Below are positions 8,367 through 18,200 of a DNA stretch of 64,000 nt, piece after piece. The stretch covers positions 479,398 to 543,397 of the forward strand of contig JWIH01000020.1 in NCBI GenBank assembly GCA_000814665.1, read 5' to 3'. Origin of the DNA: Pseudoalteromonas flavipulchra NCIMB 2033 = ATCC BAA-314 (GTDB lineage Bacteria > Pseudomonadota > Gammaproteobacteria > Enterobacterales > Alteromonadaceae). The translations under genes were made by a program, and so were the position numbers. The number at the start of each line of letters is the position of its first letter. Position 1 is the stretch's first letter. The notes below the pieces were generated by a model. The model made no database searches and was not told the origin of the DNA. It was given only the letters and a program-made list of their open reading frames with translations.

Positions 8367-8960
8367 TCATAGTCCTGATGCGTGTTCAGGGTATTTTGCC
8401 ATTTGTTTTGAAAACTGTTGTTTGACTTGGTGAAGTAACTGATCTGGAGTGAGCTCTGTAGTATTGTTAATCGCCGGCATAACAACAAAAGTTTTACTAC
8501 GGTAGTCTATTGCCATAGGCACAATGGGGACTTTGGCGGATTGTGCGATGTAGATAAAACCTTTTTTCCATTCTGAGGTGTATTTACGAGTCCCTTCTGG
8601 GGCTAAGCCCAAAATTAATTTGTCGTTGGCATTGAAGATATCGCGAACCTGCGTGACCATACCATGAGGTGTATCTCGCCTAACCGGAATACCGCCCCAT
8701 TTGCGTAATAGCCAGCCAAATGGTGGGATAAAAATGGTGTGCTTGCCTAAAAAACGAATTTCAACATCAAGTGCAAGCTTGACAGCAATGCCAATAAAGA
8801 AATCCCAGTTTGATGTATGCGGCGCGACGGCTGCTACGAATTTGTCTTCACATGGGAAAGTGCCAGCTATCCTCCATCCCATCATCTTAAGCATCAAGTT
8901 TCCAAGCTTTCGACCAATAGGGCTGTTCGAGCGTGGGATATTAGGTGGAATATTGATCAA
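8367..8960 (-). CDS. Lysophospholipid acyltransferase family protein (PlsC-like)
   Basis: A 197-residue acyltransferase with the catalytic block HTSNWD (HX4D) near residue 48, then a FLGKHTIFIPPFGWLLRKWG segment, GGIPVRR, and LAPEGTRK, the EGTR acyl-acceptor motif. The start is a TTG at 8960 preceded by GAAGG at good spacing; there is no upstream ATG. The family transfers acyl chains from acyl-ACP or acyl-CoA to lysophospholipids at the inner membrane. This short type with HTSNWD is common beside plsC in marine bacteria. Acceptor unknown. Confidence 0.85.
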   Translation of the reverse strand: MINIPPNIPRSNSPIGRKLGNLMLKMMGWRIAGTFPCEDKFVAAVAPHTSNWDFFIGIAVKLALDVEIRFLGKHTIFIPPFGWLLRKWGGIPVRRDTPHGMVTQVRDIFNANDKLILGLAPEGTRKYTSEWKKGFIYIAQSAKVPIVPMAIDYRSKTFVVMPAINNTTELTPDQLLHQVKQQFSKQMAKYPEHASGL

Positions 8961-9022
8961 GGTAATGGCCTTCTTTGTTTTTGTTATTTATTGGTGGTGA
9001 ATTTATTTTAGTAGACAGTTTT

Positions 9023-9072
9023 GGGGCTTGTTGACCTTTGCTGCAAAAACAAAATTGAAAGATAAGCAGGCC
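9023..9072. repeat. Short palindromic element, relative of the element at 20503-20646
   Basis: GGGCTTGTTGACCTTTG and GAAAGATAAGCAGGCC are imperfect inverted repeats flanking GCTGCAAAAACAAAAT. The right half is about 85% identical to the right end of the 144-bp element near 20.6 kb (CTGCAAAAACAAACTTGAAA). It looks like an internally deleted copy of the same mobile or REP-like family. Confidence 0.65.
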
Positions 9073-9250
9073 ATAAGTACCAAACGCAGGTGTGCGATGC
9101 CATCATATAAAATGAACTACTGATTAGGCAGAGAAATCTACAAAAGCATCATTGAACTAATATAGATCCCTTACTGCTGTATCCCAGCCCCAGATTAATT
9201 AACCAAAGCCGATAATTCAAGTTTCAATAGCTTGTCGCTCTGAGCTAGGT

Positions 9251-10138
9251 TTAGTTGGGGGATATGCACTGGTGGATAGGTTGCCAAGTATATTTGGGGT
9301 TAAACAGGATATCCCTTGTGTGGCCACTCAAGTTTGGGTTTTGCAGTTTTAATGCTTTTCTCTCTTCAAATTTAGCCTTTGCAATGGCTTCACGAGTAAT
9401 TGGATGATTGAAAAACAGTTTATCAAACGAGCCGTCTTCTATTGCTTTGTTGAGGCCATAGGTAAGGCGCTCCTTGAGTCGGCGATTGTTTTTATTAACG
9501 AAAAAATACATGGCGGCGGGATAACAAAACGCGAACTTGGACTCCACCACTGCACTATTCATACTTTGTAACTCCGTCCATGGTTCGTGAAGCGCGCGAG
9601 GGAAGAGCTCAAAGCGCTTTTCTTCTAGCATTTTAGGTAATAGGGCAGCCATGCTAGTAACCACAACAAAGCCATTTTTTTCGTAGATTGAGGTATCAGG
9701 CCAATCGATACCACTGCCAAGCGTAAAGCTCATTAATTGGGCGGGTGAATTAAGTAAGGAGAGTCTTTCTTCGCTATCTTTATGGATCAGAAATAAACGC
9801 GCGCCCATCATTCCTTTTAGTAGAGGCACATATACCGTCGCTAAACTTTTTTCCCTTTGGATTGACGTCATGCTCCAGTGAACATCTAAAAGCTTCCCTT
9901 GCTCCAAAATTTCTAAGGTGCGTCCTTGGGGAGTGTGATCGAAAGAGTTTTCACTGAGTTGGTAGGCACCGTATTTATCGCGGCTCTTATTTAGAGCCAG
10001 TCTTAATAACGCGATATAGTAGTCTTGCTTGGGATCGGCAAATTCTTTAGAGATGTTATAGCGCACAAGATCGCTTGCACAGATGCTATATGACGTTAGT
10101 AATATGAAGGTTAAAACCAGCTTTATTGAGGCTATCAT
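9251..10138 (-). CDS. Periplasmic solute-binding-like protein (SBP_bac_3 fold)
   Basis: A 295-residue exported protein. I start it at ATG 10138 (MIASIKLVLTFILLTSYSICA), which gives a clean signal peptide and has AGGAAAAGGA directly upstream. The in-frame upstream extension to 10192 is not needed. The body resembles family 3 extracellular binding proteins of the kind not linked to a transporter: GRTLEILEQGKLLDVHWSMT, a hinge near GSGIDWPDTSIYEKNG, and a C-terminal LNKAIEDGSFDKLFF. No permease or ATPase is adjacent, so a sensory or orphan role is possible. Its upstream region is tandemly duplicated. Confidence 0.7.
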   Translation of the reverse strand: MIASIKLVLTFILLTSYSICASDLVRYNISKEFADPKQDYYIALLRLALNKSRDKYGAYQLSENSFDHTPQGRTLEILEQGKLLDVHWSMTSIQREKSLATVYVPLLKGMMGARLFLIHKDSEERLSLLNSPAQLMSFTLGSGIDWPDTSIYEKNGFVVVTSMAALLPKMLEEKRFELFPRALHEPWTELQSMNSAVVESKFAFCYPAAMYFFVNKNNRRLKERLTYGLNKAIEDGSFDKLFFNHPITREAIAKAKFEERKALKLQNPNLSGHTRDILFNPKYTWQPIHQCISPN

Positions 10139-10139
10139 T

Positions 10140-10306
10140 CCTTTTCCTCGTCGCGCGTTCACAATGTATGCTTTAACTTTAGCGCAGAACATGAGTTGAT
10201 AAAGTAAAAAAGCACCGAAGTGCCTTTTCCTCGTCGCGCGTTCACAATGTATGCTTTAACTTTAGCGCAGAACGTGAGTTGATAAAGTAAAAAAGACACC
10301 GAAGTG
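10140..10306. repeat. Tandem duplication, 83-bp unit
   Basis: Two direct copies, 10140-10222 and 10223-10306, differ at two or three positions (ATGAG/GTGAG and one inserted A). Each holds CCTTTTCCTCGTCGCGCG, then CACAATGTATGCTTTAAC, and ends in the hairpin CACCGAAGTG. The unit carries the ribosome-binding region of the gene at 9251-10138 and the terminator of the operon at its right, so both were duplicated. Confidence 0.95.
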
Positions 10307-10314
10307 CCTTTTTA
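10290..10314 (-). terminator. Terminator of the DUF6702/M1 peptidase operon
   Basis: Read on the minus strand, AAAAGGCAC-TTCG-GTGTCTTTT forms a 9-bp stem with one G-U pair, a UUCG tetraloop and a following T-run. A second copy lies at 10208-10227 because of the tandem duplication. Confidence 0.8.
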
Positions 10315-10333
10315 CTTTAGCGAGTTAGATAAC

Positions 10334-10822
10334 CTAAAACGTGACGCTTAGCCAATCATCATTGCCATCAAAGTGCAGCGACCTGACTTTTCCTTTGCCT
10401 TCGAAGTTTACTAAATTGACTTGTTCTGACCACACATCTCTGAGTGCATTGTGACGCATTTTAAGCTCTGTTATTGGTGAGAACAGCGGGGTTTCTTGAT
10501 ATACCCAAAAGAATTGGCCATCGATTTCCGCACCAACCAAATTTAAAGGCAGAACTTTCCCTGCGCCTGTTTTTATTTCAACGTGCTTACTGACATAATC
10601 CGCAAAGCTTGCTCTATCTGCAGCATTGTTAAAGATGTCGGCATTGTGACTCAGTAGGCTCTCTATCGCATGCTCAGTATCATGGAGATAAAATCTGTGC
10701 ATGATCTCGATATTGCCACTGCGTTCGTTAAATAAAACAGTGGTGATCGCTGCTTTTAATTGGTGCGCCTGACAAAGCGGCGAAATCAGCACAAATAAAC
10801 AGGCTAAGCGCCAGGTTTTCAT
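10334..10822 (-). CDS. DUF6702 family protein, exported
   Basis: A 162-residue protein with a signal peptide (residues 1-19, ending CQA). The pattern AHQLKAAITTVLFNERSGNIEIMHRFYLHDTEHAIE and a C-terminal NDDWLSVTF match DUF6702 as I remember it. The start codon overlaps the stop of the M1 peptidase gene (ATGA-type), so the two are translationally coupled. DUF6702 genes commonly follow M1-type peptidases in marine bacteria; function unknown. Confidence 0.75.
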   Translation of the reverse strand: MKTWRLACLFVLISPLCQAHQLKAAITTVLFNERSGNIEIMHRFYLHDTEHAIESLLSHNADIFNNAADRASFADYVSKHVEIKTGAGKVLPLNLVGAEIDGQFFWVYQETPLFSPITELKMRHNALRDVWSEQVNLVNFEGKGKVRSLHFDGNDDWLSVTF

Positions 10823-13245
10823 TAGTTATCCTTTTTCTCTTCGAATGGTTTTAGCTCGGCTTTCACGTCTTGCATGATATCGCGATACACTTTACCTTCA
10901 CGCTCTTTCTTTTTATAGAGTTCGAGGCGGGATTCTATAATGCGCCTTGGGTAATGATTATTCTCGATATCAACGTCAGCAGTTTCCCATCGCGGATCAA
11001 CAGTCACGGATGCAAGCGGCTTATCTTTATCTGTAATAATTAGCTTGCTGACGTTACGGGTATTGCGACGCCAAATCTCGGCAGGGATAGTTCGCTCTTC
11101 TTTGCTACCATCTTGGTACGTGAGCTCAAGTAAGATTGGCATCACGAGTCCACCGACATTACTAAACTTAAGCACATAATAGTTTTTGTCTTCTTTTACC
11201 GCGCGCTCAAGGGTACGTTTTTCCCAAGGTTTGAGCTCAGATAAAAACTCACGATACTCATTTCGTTCTTCATTGGTTACCGTAAACTGGTCATTACTAT
11301 CGTAAAAGTCTGTTATGTCTTGGTTTTTATCAATCCAAAGTGCGCGCCCTTGTTCTTGATTGCGTTTGACGAATAACGACATTGGTTTGTTCTTTTCAAA
11401 CTCACGTAGGCGGCCAAAATCGATGTCTGGGTTTTTGGTATCTAACCGCAATTGATAGATTTTATCTAATGAGATATCGACATGATCAGTGCTGTAAAAC
11501 CAGCCGCGCCAGAACCAATCTAAATCGACCCCAGAAGCTTCCTCCATCGTTCTAAAGAAGTCGGCGGGCGTTGGGCGCTTATACTTCCAGCGTAAGGCAT
11601 ATTCTTTAAATGCAAAATCGAATAGCTCACGGCCTAAAATCACCTCGCGCAGAATGTTAAGAGCCGCAGCAGGCTTAGTGTAGGCATTTGGACCGAGATG
11701 CAATACGCTGTCTGATTGCGTCATGATTGGAGACTGATCTTCAGATTTCATGTAGGCAGCAACATCTCTTGGCTCTACGCCCCAAGGAATGGTGGGATCC
11801 CATTCGCGGCCGGCAACGCCATCTAAAAAGCTATTGAGGCCTTCGTCCATCCATGTCCATTGGCGCTCGTCTGAGTTGACTATCATGGGGAAGTAGATAT
11901 GCCCCACTTCGTGAATGACAACGCCGATTAAAAAACGTTTCTCGGCCAGTGAATAGGTGCGAGAGCCATCATCTTGCAATTTCGTACGAGGACCATTGAA
12001 AGTGATCATCGGATATTCCATCCCACCGACAGGACCATTTACCGACTGCGCGGTTGGATAGGGGTAATCAAACGAGAAACGTGAATAGACTTCCATGGTA
12101 TGAATAACGGCTTCGGTGGAGTATTTTTTCCACAAGTCCCCCCCCTCTTTGGGGAAAAATGACATGGCCATCACGAGAGGCTGCTCGTCACCACCTTGCT
12201 GATAGCCTTTAGCATCCCACATAAATTTACGTGATGAAGCCCACGCAAAATCGCGCACATTCTTGGCCTTAAAGCGCCACGTTTTTGTGTCATCTGTGCC
12301 GGCTTTTTCGTTTTCTAGCGCTTCTTCTTCAGTAACGACAAATACCGGGCGTTTTGCTGTTTTTGCTTGCGCTAGTCTGTCACGCTGGGTTTTGCTCAGA
12401 ACTTGCTTTGGGTTATCTAACTCACCGGTTGCAGAAACGATATGATCGGCCGGCACCGTGATTTCAACGTCGTAGTCACCAAATTCGAGCGTGAACTCAC
12501 CACTGCCAAGAAACGCCTTATTGGTCCAAGCTTCATAATCTGTATACGCCGTTAGACGAGGGAACCATTGCGCGAGCAAAAAGATGTCATTACCATCTTT
12601 TTCAAAGTGCTCATAACCCGAACGTGCGCCAACCGCATCTTCTTCAACAATATTAAAGGCGAAGTCCATGCTAAATTGCAGATCTTTACCTGATTTGAGC
12701 GGTTCGTTTAGGTCAACACGCATCATGGTATCAACAATCGTGACCTTGAGCGGTTTACCGCGACCATCCTTGACATTATTGATGACAAAACCAAGCTCAG
12801 TGTCATCCATAAACTGCTGGCGTCTGAGTTGATTTAGTGAAATTTTTGCATGTTTTGTAACCGGATTACTCTGTAATTCGTTCCCAAAAGTTGCAGTTCG
12901 TTCAGCGATTGAATCGTTTTTGAAGATATTTTGGTCTAATTGTAGCCATAAATATTTGAGGGTGTGAGGAGAGTTATTTTTGTAATTTATGGTCTGCGTA
13001 GCGGTTAATCTTTTGGCTTTCTCGTCCAAATTTACATCAATATCATAATCCACCTTTTGTTGCCAATAACGCTCTCCGGGCTCACCGGCTGCGCTGCGGT
13101 AGATATTTGGGGTCGGTAAAGTCTCGTCTAATTGGCGAAACTTATCTTCAAAATGCCCTTTGGTTTGTGAAATGGCGCTGGCGTGTGCGACACCGGATAG
13201 CGCGAGTGCAACCAATAAAGGCATAGCTGGTGTTGATTTTTTCAT
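10822..13245 (-). CDS. M1 family zinc metallopeptidase, exported
   Basis: An 807-residue aminopeptidase-N-type enzyme. I start it at ATG 13245 (MKKSTPAMPLLVALALSGVAHA), a clear signal peptide, rather than at the in-frame ATG at 13290. The zinc site is HEVGH at residues 445-449 with the third ligand Glu468 (HExxH-X18-E). The substrate-amino-binding motif GPVGGMEYP (variant of GxMEN) lies about 45 residues before. A beta-rich N-terminal domain precedes the catalytic domain, and a long charged C-terminus follows. It probably trims peptides in the periplasm. It is the first gene of an operon with DUF6702. Confidence 0.92.
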   Translation of the reverse strand: MKKSTPAMPLLVALALSGVAHASAISQTKGHFEDKFRQLDETLPTPNIYRSAAGEPGERYWQQKVDYDIDVNLDEKAKRLTATQTINYKNNSPHTLKYLWLQLDQNIFKNDSIAERTATFGNELQSNPVTKHAKISLNQLRRQQFMDDTELGFVINNVKDGRGKPLKVTIVDTMMRVDLNEPLKSGKDLQFSMDFAFNIVEEDAVGARSGYEHFEKDGNDIFLLAQWFPRLTAYTDYEAWTNKAFLGSGEFTLEFGDYDVEITVPADHIVSATGELDNPKQVLSKTQRDRLAQAKTAKRPVFVVTEEEALENEKAGTDDTKTWRFKAKNVRDFAWASSRKFMWDAKGYQQGGDEQPLVMAMSFFPKEGGDLWKKYSTEAVIHTMEVYSRFSFDYPYPTAQSVNGPVGGMEYPMITFNGPRTKLQDDGSRTYSLAEKRFLIGVVIHEVGHIYFPMIVNSDERQWTWMDEGLNSFLDGVAGREWDPTIPWGVEPRDVAAYMKSEDQSPIMTQSDSVLHLGPNAYTKPAAALNILREVILGRELFDFAFKEYALRWKYKRPTPADFFRTMEEASGVDLDWFWRGWFYSTDHVDISLDKIYQLRLDTKNPDIDFGRLREFEKNKPMSLFVKRNQEQGRALWIDKNQDITDFYDSNDQFTVTNEERNEYREFLSELKPWEKRTLERAVKEDKNYYVLKFSNVGGLVMPILLELTYQDGSKEERTIPAEIWRRNTRNVSKLIITDKDKPLASVTVDPRWETADVDIENNHYPRRIIESRLELYKKKEREGKVYRDIMQDVKAELKPFEEKKDN

Positions 13246-13709
13246 TGTTATTTCCCGTTTTATCATGCCAAGGCATTGACCGATAAACATTTTTATTTCA
13301 GTTTTTTGCTCTGAGTGAGTAGAGGGGATTTACATGGTGACAAAGGAAGACAAATAAAACCTTCTACGTGTCAATAAACTGACAAATAAAAACACATAAA
13401 TCAAAGTTTTGAGATAAAGTAACAAGATTTGGACACGACTGAAATGAGACTGTTTTGAGTGTTTTTTAATCTGTTGTTTTTGATAGAAAAAATATAGTGG
13501 TCTAAAAAATTAATTTGTATGCCAAAAAGGTATTTTGCTGGGTTATTGTGTACATTTTATAAATAAATAAATAAAGAAAACAAAATTAGTTGTTGATATT
13601 GACCCAAGTTTGTCTTTAAAATCGCGCACTTTACAATCTCTGGGTAAAACTGGCGTTAGTTTTGCTCTGTACTAAATACCCGTTTAGCGAATCGAATGTG
13701 GTGGGCAGT
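13246..13709. other. AT-rich divergent intergenic region
   Basis: About 460 bases between the M1 peptidase (minus) and the small membrane protein (plus). It is very AT-rich, with AAATAAATAAATAAAG near 13561-13575, and should contain both promoters. I see no convincing gene, repeat or named operator. Confidence 0.5.
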
Positions 13710-13949
13710 ATGGATTTCTACATACTAAAAAAACAAGAGAAGTTTGTTGCAATTCCTGCAGACGAACAAAACTGTAAAGATTATTTAGATGACGGCTATT
13801 TTTATGTTGATAAAGTAGCTGCCTGTAACGAGAAATCGGCGATTAAACGCGTGCAAGATAAGCATAGTCGTGTTTTCAAGTTACCTGCTAAATTCTTTTT
13901 ACTGGCATTACCTATAATCATTTTTGCTTGGTGGCAGTTGACTCACTAA
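13710..13949 (+). CDS. Small membrane protein, hypothetical
   Basis: A 79-residue protein starting at ATG 13710 (MDFYILKKQEKFVAI), with GGTGGG upstream. An in-frame TTG at 13662 would add 16 residues without a good ribosome binding site. The N-terminal 55 residues are soluble and mixed-charge. The C-terminus is one hydrophobic helix (FFLLALPIIIFAWWQL) ending in TH, so it looks like a tail-anchored inner-membrane protein. I do not recognise a family. Confidence 0.6.
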   Translation: MDFYILKKQEKFVAIPADEQNCKDYLDDGYFYVDKVAACNEKSAIKRVQDKHSRVFKLPAKFFLLALPIIIFAWWQLTH

Positions 13950-14030
13950 GCTGTTAAAGCGTCAATATTCACAAGACGAATATTGCTCGACGATGCTATA
14001 TTAGCGTTTCTATAGGAAAAGGAACGCTAA

Positions 14031-15230
14031 ATGAAGGTTTTACACACGTCTGACTGGCACTTAGGGCAATCGTTTTACGAGCATGATCGCAGTGAAGAGC
14101 ATCAGCTGTTTTTAGACTGGCTATGCGATGCGCTGGTGGAACAGCAAGTCGATGTACTGTTGATCAGCGGTGATATTTTTCATACCGCAACACCGCCCGC
14201 CAGTGCTGAAAAGCAACTGTATACCTTTATCCAAAAAGCATCTCAACTTTGCCCTCAGCTGCACATTATTCTGATTGCAGGCAACCACGATTCCGCTAAT
14301 CGCATTGAAACCGCAAAACCACTCTTAACCTTATTCAACACCCATGTTATTGGGCGCTTTAACAAACAAGCGCCTGAACAAGTTGTTATCGATTTACCTA
14401 TCGCAGCGCAGCATATGCATGTTGTGGCAATGCCATTTTTGCGCAGTGCTGATTTACCAAAACCGCTAGCTGACGAGTTTGACTATCAAACCGGGGTACA
14501 ATTAGCTTATCAGCATGCGCTAAGCACGATAGAAGAAGTGAAAGGTCCTATTGTGCTAATGGGGCATCTGCACGCCAAGGGGGGAACGATTTCTGAAGAT
14601 TCTGAGCGTAACCTCAACATTGGCGGTTTTGATGCGGTATCTGCAGGCGTGTTTGGCGAGCAGTTTGACTATGTTGCGTTAGGTCATTTACATAAAGCGC
14701 AAACCGTCGCTAAGCAAAGTGCTATCAGATACTGCGGCACACCTTTGCCAATGTCATTTTCCGAACGCAATTATAAGCATCAGGTATTGCTCGCTGAATT
14801 TAATGAGCAAGGTCTGGTCGATGTAAACCCCCTTTACGTTCCCCGTTTTAAAGATGTGCTATATATCCCTGAAAATGGTGCAAAGCGCTTGACTGAATTA
14901 TGCGAAGCTATCGCGGCGCAGGATTTTAGCAAGTTCGATAGCGCTCCCTATATTCGCTTAAAATTATCTGCAGCGGAAACCAATAGCCGCTTTCGAGCTG
15001 AGATTGATGAAGCGTTAAAAGGAAAGGATATTAAGTTTTGTGGTATTGAGCGGGTGTCTAAAGGCGCAGCTGCCAGTGAGTGGTTGTTTGAAGATTTGGG
15101 TAAAGTTGAATCGTTATCGCCCAATACCTTGTTGGATATTGCCTATCGCGAAATTGAACCTGAGCAGGAAAAGGCACCGGCGACATTGCATGAAAAGTTA
15201 GCTGAAGTGATCGCGAGCATGGAGGAGTAG
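14031..15230 (+). CDS. sbcD: Exonuclease SbcD, nuclease subunit
   Basis: A 399-residue Mre11-type nuclease. The metallophosphoesterase motifs are HTSDWHLGQ (residues 5-13), GDIFHT, IAGNHDS, MGHLHAKGG and LGHLHKAQ. A C-terminal capping domain follows. With SbcC it forms an ATP-dependent nuclease that cleaves hairpins and DNA ends with blocked termini, important for processing long palindromes at replication. GGAAAAGGA precedes the start and sbcC follows after 4 bp. Confidence 0.96.
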   Translation: MKVLHTSDWHLGQSFYEHDRSEEHQLFLDWLCDALVEQQVDVLLISGDIFHTATPPASAEKQLYTFIQKASQLCPQLHIILIAGNHDSANRIETAKPLLTLFNTHVIGRFNKQAPEQVVIDLPIAAQHMHVVAMPFLRSADLPKPLADEFDYQTGVQLAYQHALSTIEEVKGPIVLMGHLHAKGGTISEDSERNLNIGGFDAVSAGVFGEQFDYVALGHLHKAQTVAKQSAIRYCGTPLPMSFSERNYKHQVLLAEFNEQGLVDVNPLYVPRFKDVLYIPENGAKRLTELCEAIAAQDFSKFDSAPYIRLKLSAAETNSRFRAEIDEALKGKDIKFCGIERVSKGAAASEWLFEDLGKVESLSPNTLLDIAYREIEPEQEKAPATLHEKLAEVIASMEE

Positions 15231-15234
15231 GGCG

Positions 15235-18200
15235 ATGAAACTTGAAAAAATATTAATCACCAACCTTGCCTCTATAGAAAGTGCAGAAGTCGACTTTACT
15301 GCGGCACCACTCAAAGACACCGGTCTTTATGCCATTACTGGTGATACTGGGGCGGGGAAAAGCACTTTACTGGATGCGGTTTGTCTTGCATTTTATGGCA
15401 AAACCGCACGGTTAAAATCGGACGACAAAGAGAAAGTTGCCTTTAATGGCGATAATATTAAGTTAAACGACCCGCGAAACCTATTGCGTCGGGGCTGTGT
15501 TGCGGCATCTGCTAGCGTGGTTTTTATTGCTCAAGATAGCAAACGTTATCAAGCTATTTGGTCAGTAGAGCGCGCTAGAAAAAGCCCTAAAGGTAATTTA
15601 AAAACCGCCACAATTGAGTTGTTCAGCCTACCTGATATGACCCTAGTCTGTGAGAAGAAAAAAGAAACAGAACAAAAAATCGAACAGCTAGTCGGGCTTA
15701 ACTTTGAACAGTTTACACGAGCTGTGCTGCTTGCTCAGCATGAATTCTCCGCATTTTTGAAGGCAGGGGGAGATGAACGGGCTCAGTTACTAGAATGTCT
15801 TACGGGTACCGAAAAGTTCAGCAATATCGGTAAAGCGGTTTTTGAAGCGCACAAACAAAAGAAAGTCGAGCTGCAATCCCTGCAAGATAGGCTAGGTCAA
15901 ATTGTGCTCTTGTCACCAGATCAGCTTGCCGAACTTGAAGCACAGAAGTTGGCGTTGATTGAAACAAGAAATCGACAACAAGAAACAAGCACAAAGCTGC
16001 AAGCTCAGCTGCAATGGCTCGCGGATGTCGAGCTAAGAAAGCAAAAAATAGCTGAGGTGGAACACACGCTAAAAACGCTTGAGCAGCAAATAGCAGAGGG
16101 AAAGCCACAGCAGGAATATGCGCAGCAAGTCTTAAAAGCCAATGAGATGCGTGATAACCGTGAGCAGCATGAGCTGGCGGATAAACGCGTTGCGCAGCTA
16201 TCTCAAGAGCAGCTAGCACTGCAGCAACAAGATTTTGCATCCACTATTGCAACGCTAAAAGCAAAACAGCAGCAACTTGAACAGCAGCTTATTACGCAGC
16301 AAGCCAATTTTGTAAAGTTAGAACCAAGCTTTAATACCATTCGTCTATTGGATGAAAAGCTGAGCCTACACAAAGCGCAAGAACGAGAAACTAAGCCTTA
16401 TCTCGATAAGCATGCCAATCTTATTACGCAACATGAAGCTGCGATACAGAAGTATCAAGTGCAACAAGGCGAGATCGCTACTGAATTAAAGCAGCTAGAG
16501 CATGAGCAAGCGAACTTGCACTCAGTTAGCAATATTGCCGGGCAATGGAGCGTGGTTCAGCCTCAATTCGATGATCTGCAAAAGTACCAACAACAACGTA
16601 ACGATCATGAAACCCAGTTGCAAAAATTACCGAGCGAACAGCAAGCGCTAGGTACACAATTGAGCAAACATGAGGCTGAGGTACAGCATCTACAAAAGGT
16701 TTACGACACCGAAGCCAGCGCGCTCTCAGCGTTAAAAGAAGCACTCGCACCTTTGACTCAACAAGACCTAAATTTGGCATTGCAAAACTGGTCTCTATGC
16801 GTGCAGGCCTATCGCAGTATCGAAGAAGGGGATGCCTTGCTGCATCAGTTACGATCGCAACAAACTCAACATCATATTGGCTTGGAAAGGCTTGAGATAC
16901 TGATCCGAGATACCAAGCAGCAAGACGAGTTGTCTAAGCAGCGCCTAGCCCTAACTCGTGATAACTTGGAGCAAGTGCAGTTACGCGCAAGTGAGCGGAT
17001 CAGCGATTTACGCTCTCAACTGCGGGCAGGGCAAGAATGCATGGTGTGTGGCTCAAAAGAACATCCTTATGGTGTGGAGCACATCGATGCCCACTGGGAA
17101 CAGCTACTATCGGATTTTCGGTCTCAGTATCAAGCTGCTGAGCAAGCTCGTGAACAAGTGTTGCAGCGTTATAATCAACAAGTCGGTGAAAAGGAGCGTG
17201 AGAATGCGCTATGGCAGTCAGTCACTCAGGAAATTGCTCACTGCACTAAGCAAATAAATGAGAATCGGGCTCGACTAGACGCGTTGAGCGATGAGTATAA
17301 AGTTGGCAGCGCTGAGCAAGCTGAATTGCAACTCGTGAGTATTCAGTCACGGCTAAATGAACTATCAAAGTTACGCAATAATATCGACCGCCAGTGGCAA
17401 TCGGTTCAGCAGGCACAACAACACCTCGAGCAGGCTAAACATAAAGGGCAGGCACTTCAGCAGCAGCACCATGATTTAGGTAATCATATTGCCTTTTTGC
17501 GAACCGAATATGATCAGCTATCACAAACAGTGGATGCCTTACGCAATCGGCTTGAAGCGTTAATTTCCGATAATTCATGGTGGCAAAACTTTGATTCATC
17601 TCCTCAAGCTGCCATTAGCCAACTTAAAACAGGAGTGCAAACTTGGCTAAAAACCACCGAGCGCACCGATGCGTTAACGGCGAAAAAAGTTCAGCTTGAG
17701 CATCAATTACATCTTGCCAGTCAACAAAAACAAGATGAGGCGCAGCGGCTTGAAGAATTAGAACATACGCTTTTACAACATCAGCAGAATATTGAACGCC
17801 TCAATCGCGAACGTGCTGAATACTTACCACAGCAGCACACCAGATTGGATGATTGGATTGCAGAGCTGAAGCAGCAAGAACAGCAAAGCCGAGAGCAGAT
17901 CACACAAACCCAGTTGGCGCTAAGCCAAACCGAAGCACAGCGTGAAAAGACCCAACACAGTCTGACGCAGCTAGAAAAGCAAATTGCCGAGCAAACATCG
18001 CGGTTGCAGCAGCTCAGTGCGCGCTTTGAACAATGGCTGCTCGACCAGCAAGGGCAGCTAAACAAAGTAAAAGTATTAGCGTTACTTGAGGTTTCGTTAG
18101 ATGAAGCTCGAGCGAATTTAGAAAAGTGTGCGCAAGTTCAGCAAACCTTTCAAAACACTAAGCTGCAGCTTAGTCATCAGCGTGAAGAACTCAGCCAACT

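Noticed and set aside
15818-16240. 140-codon open frame on the minus strand inside sbcC
   Set aside because: It is the antisense of a glutamine-rich coiled coil; CAG/CAA-rich sequence leaves the opposite strand free of stops. sbcC itself is unambiguous.
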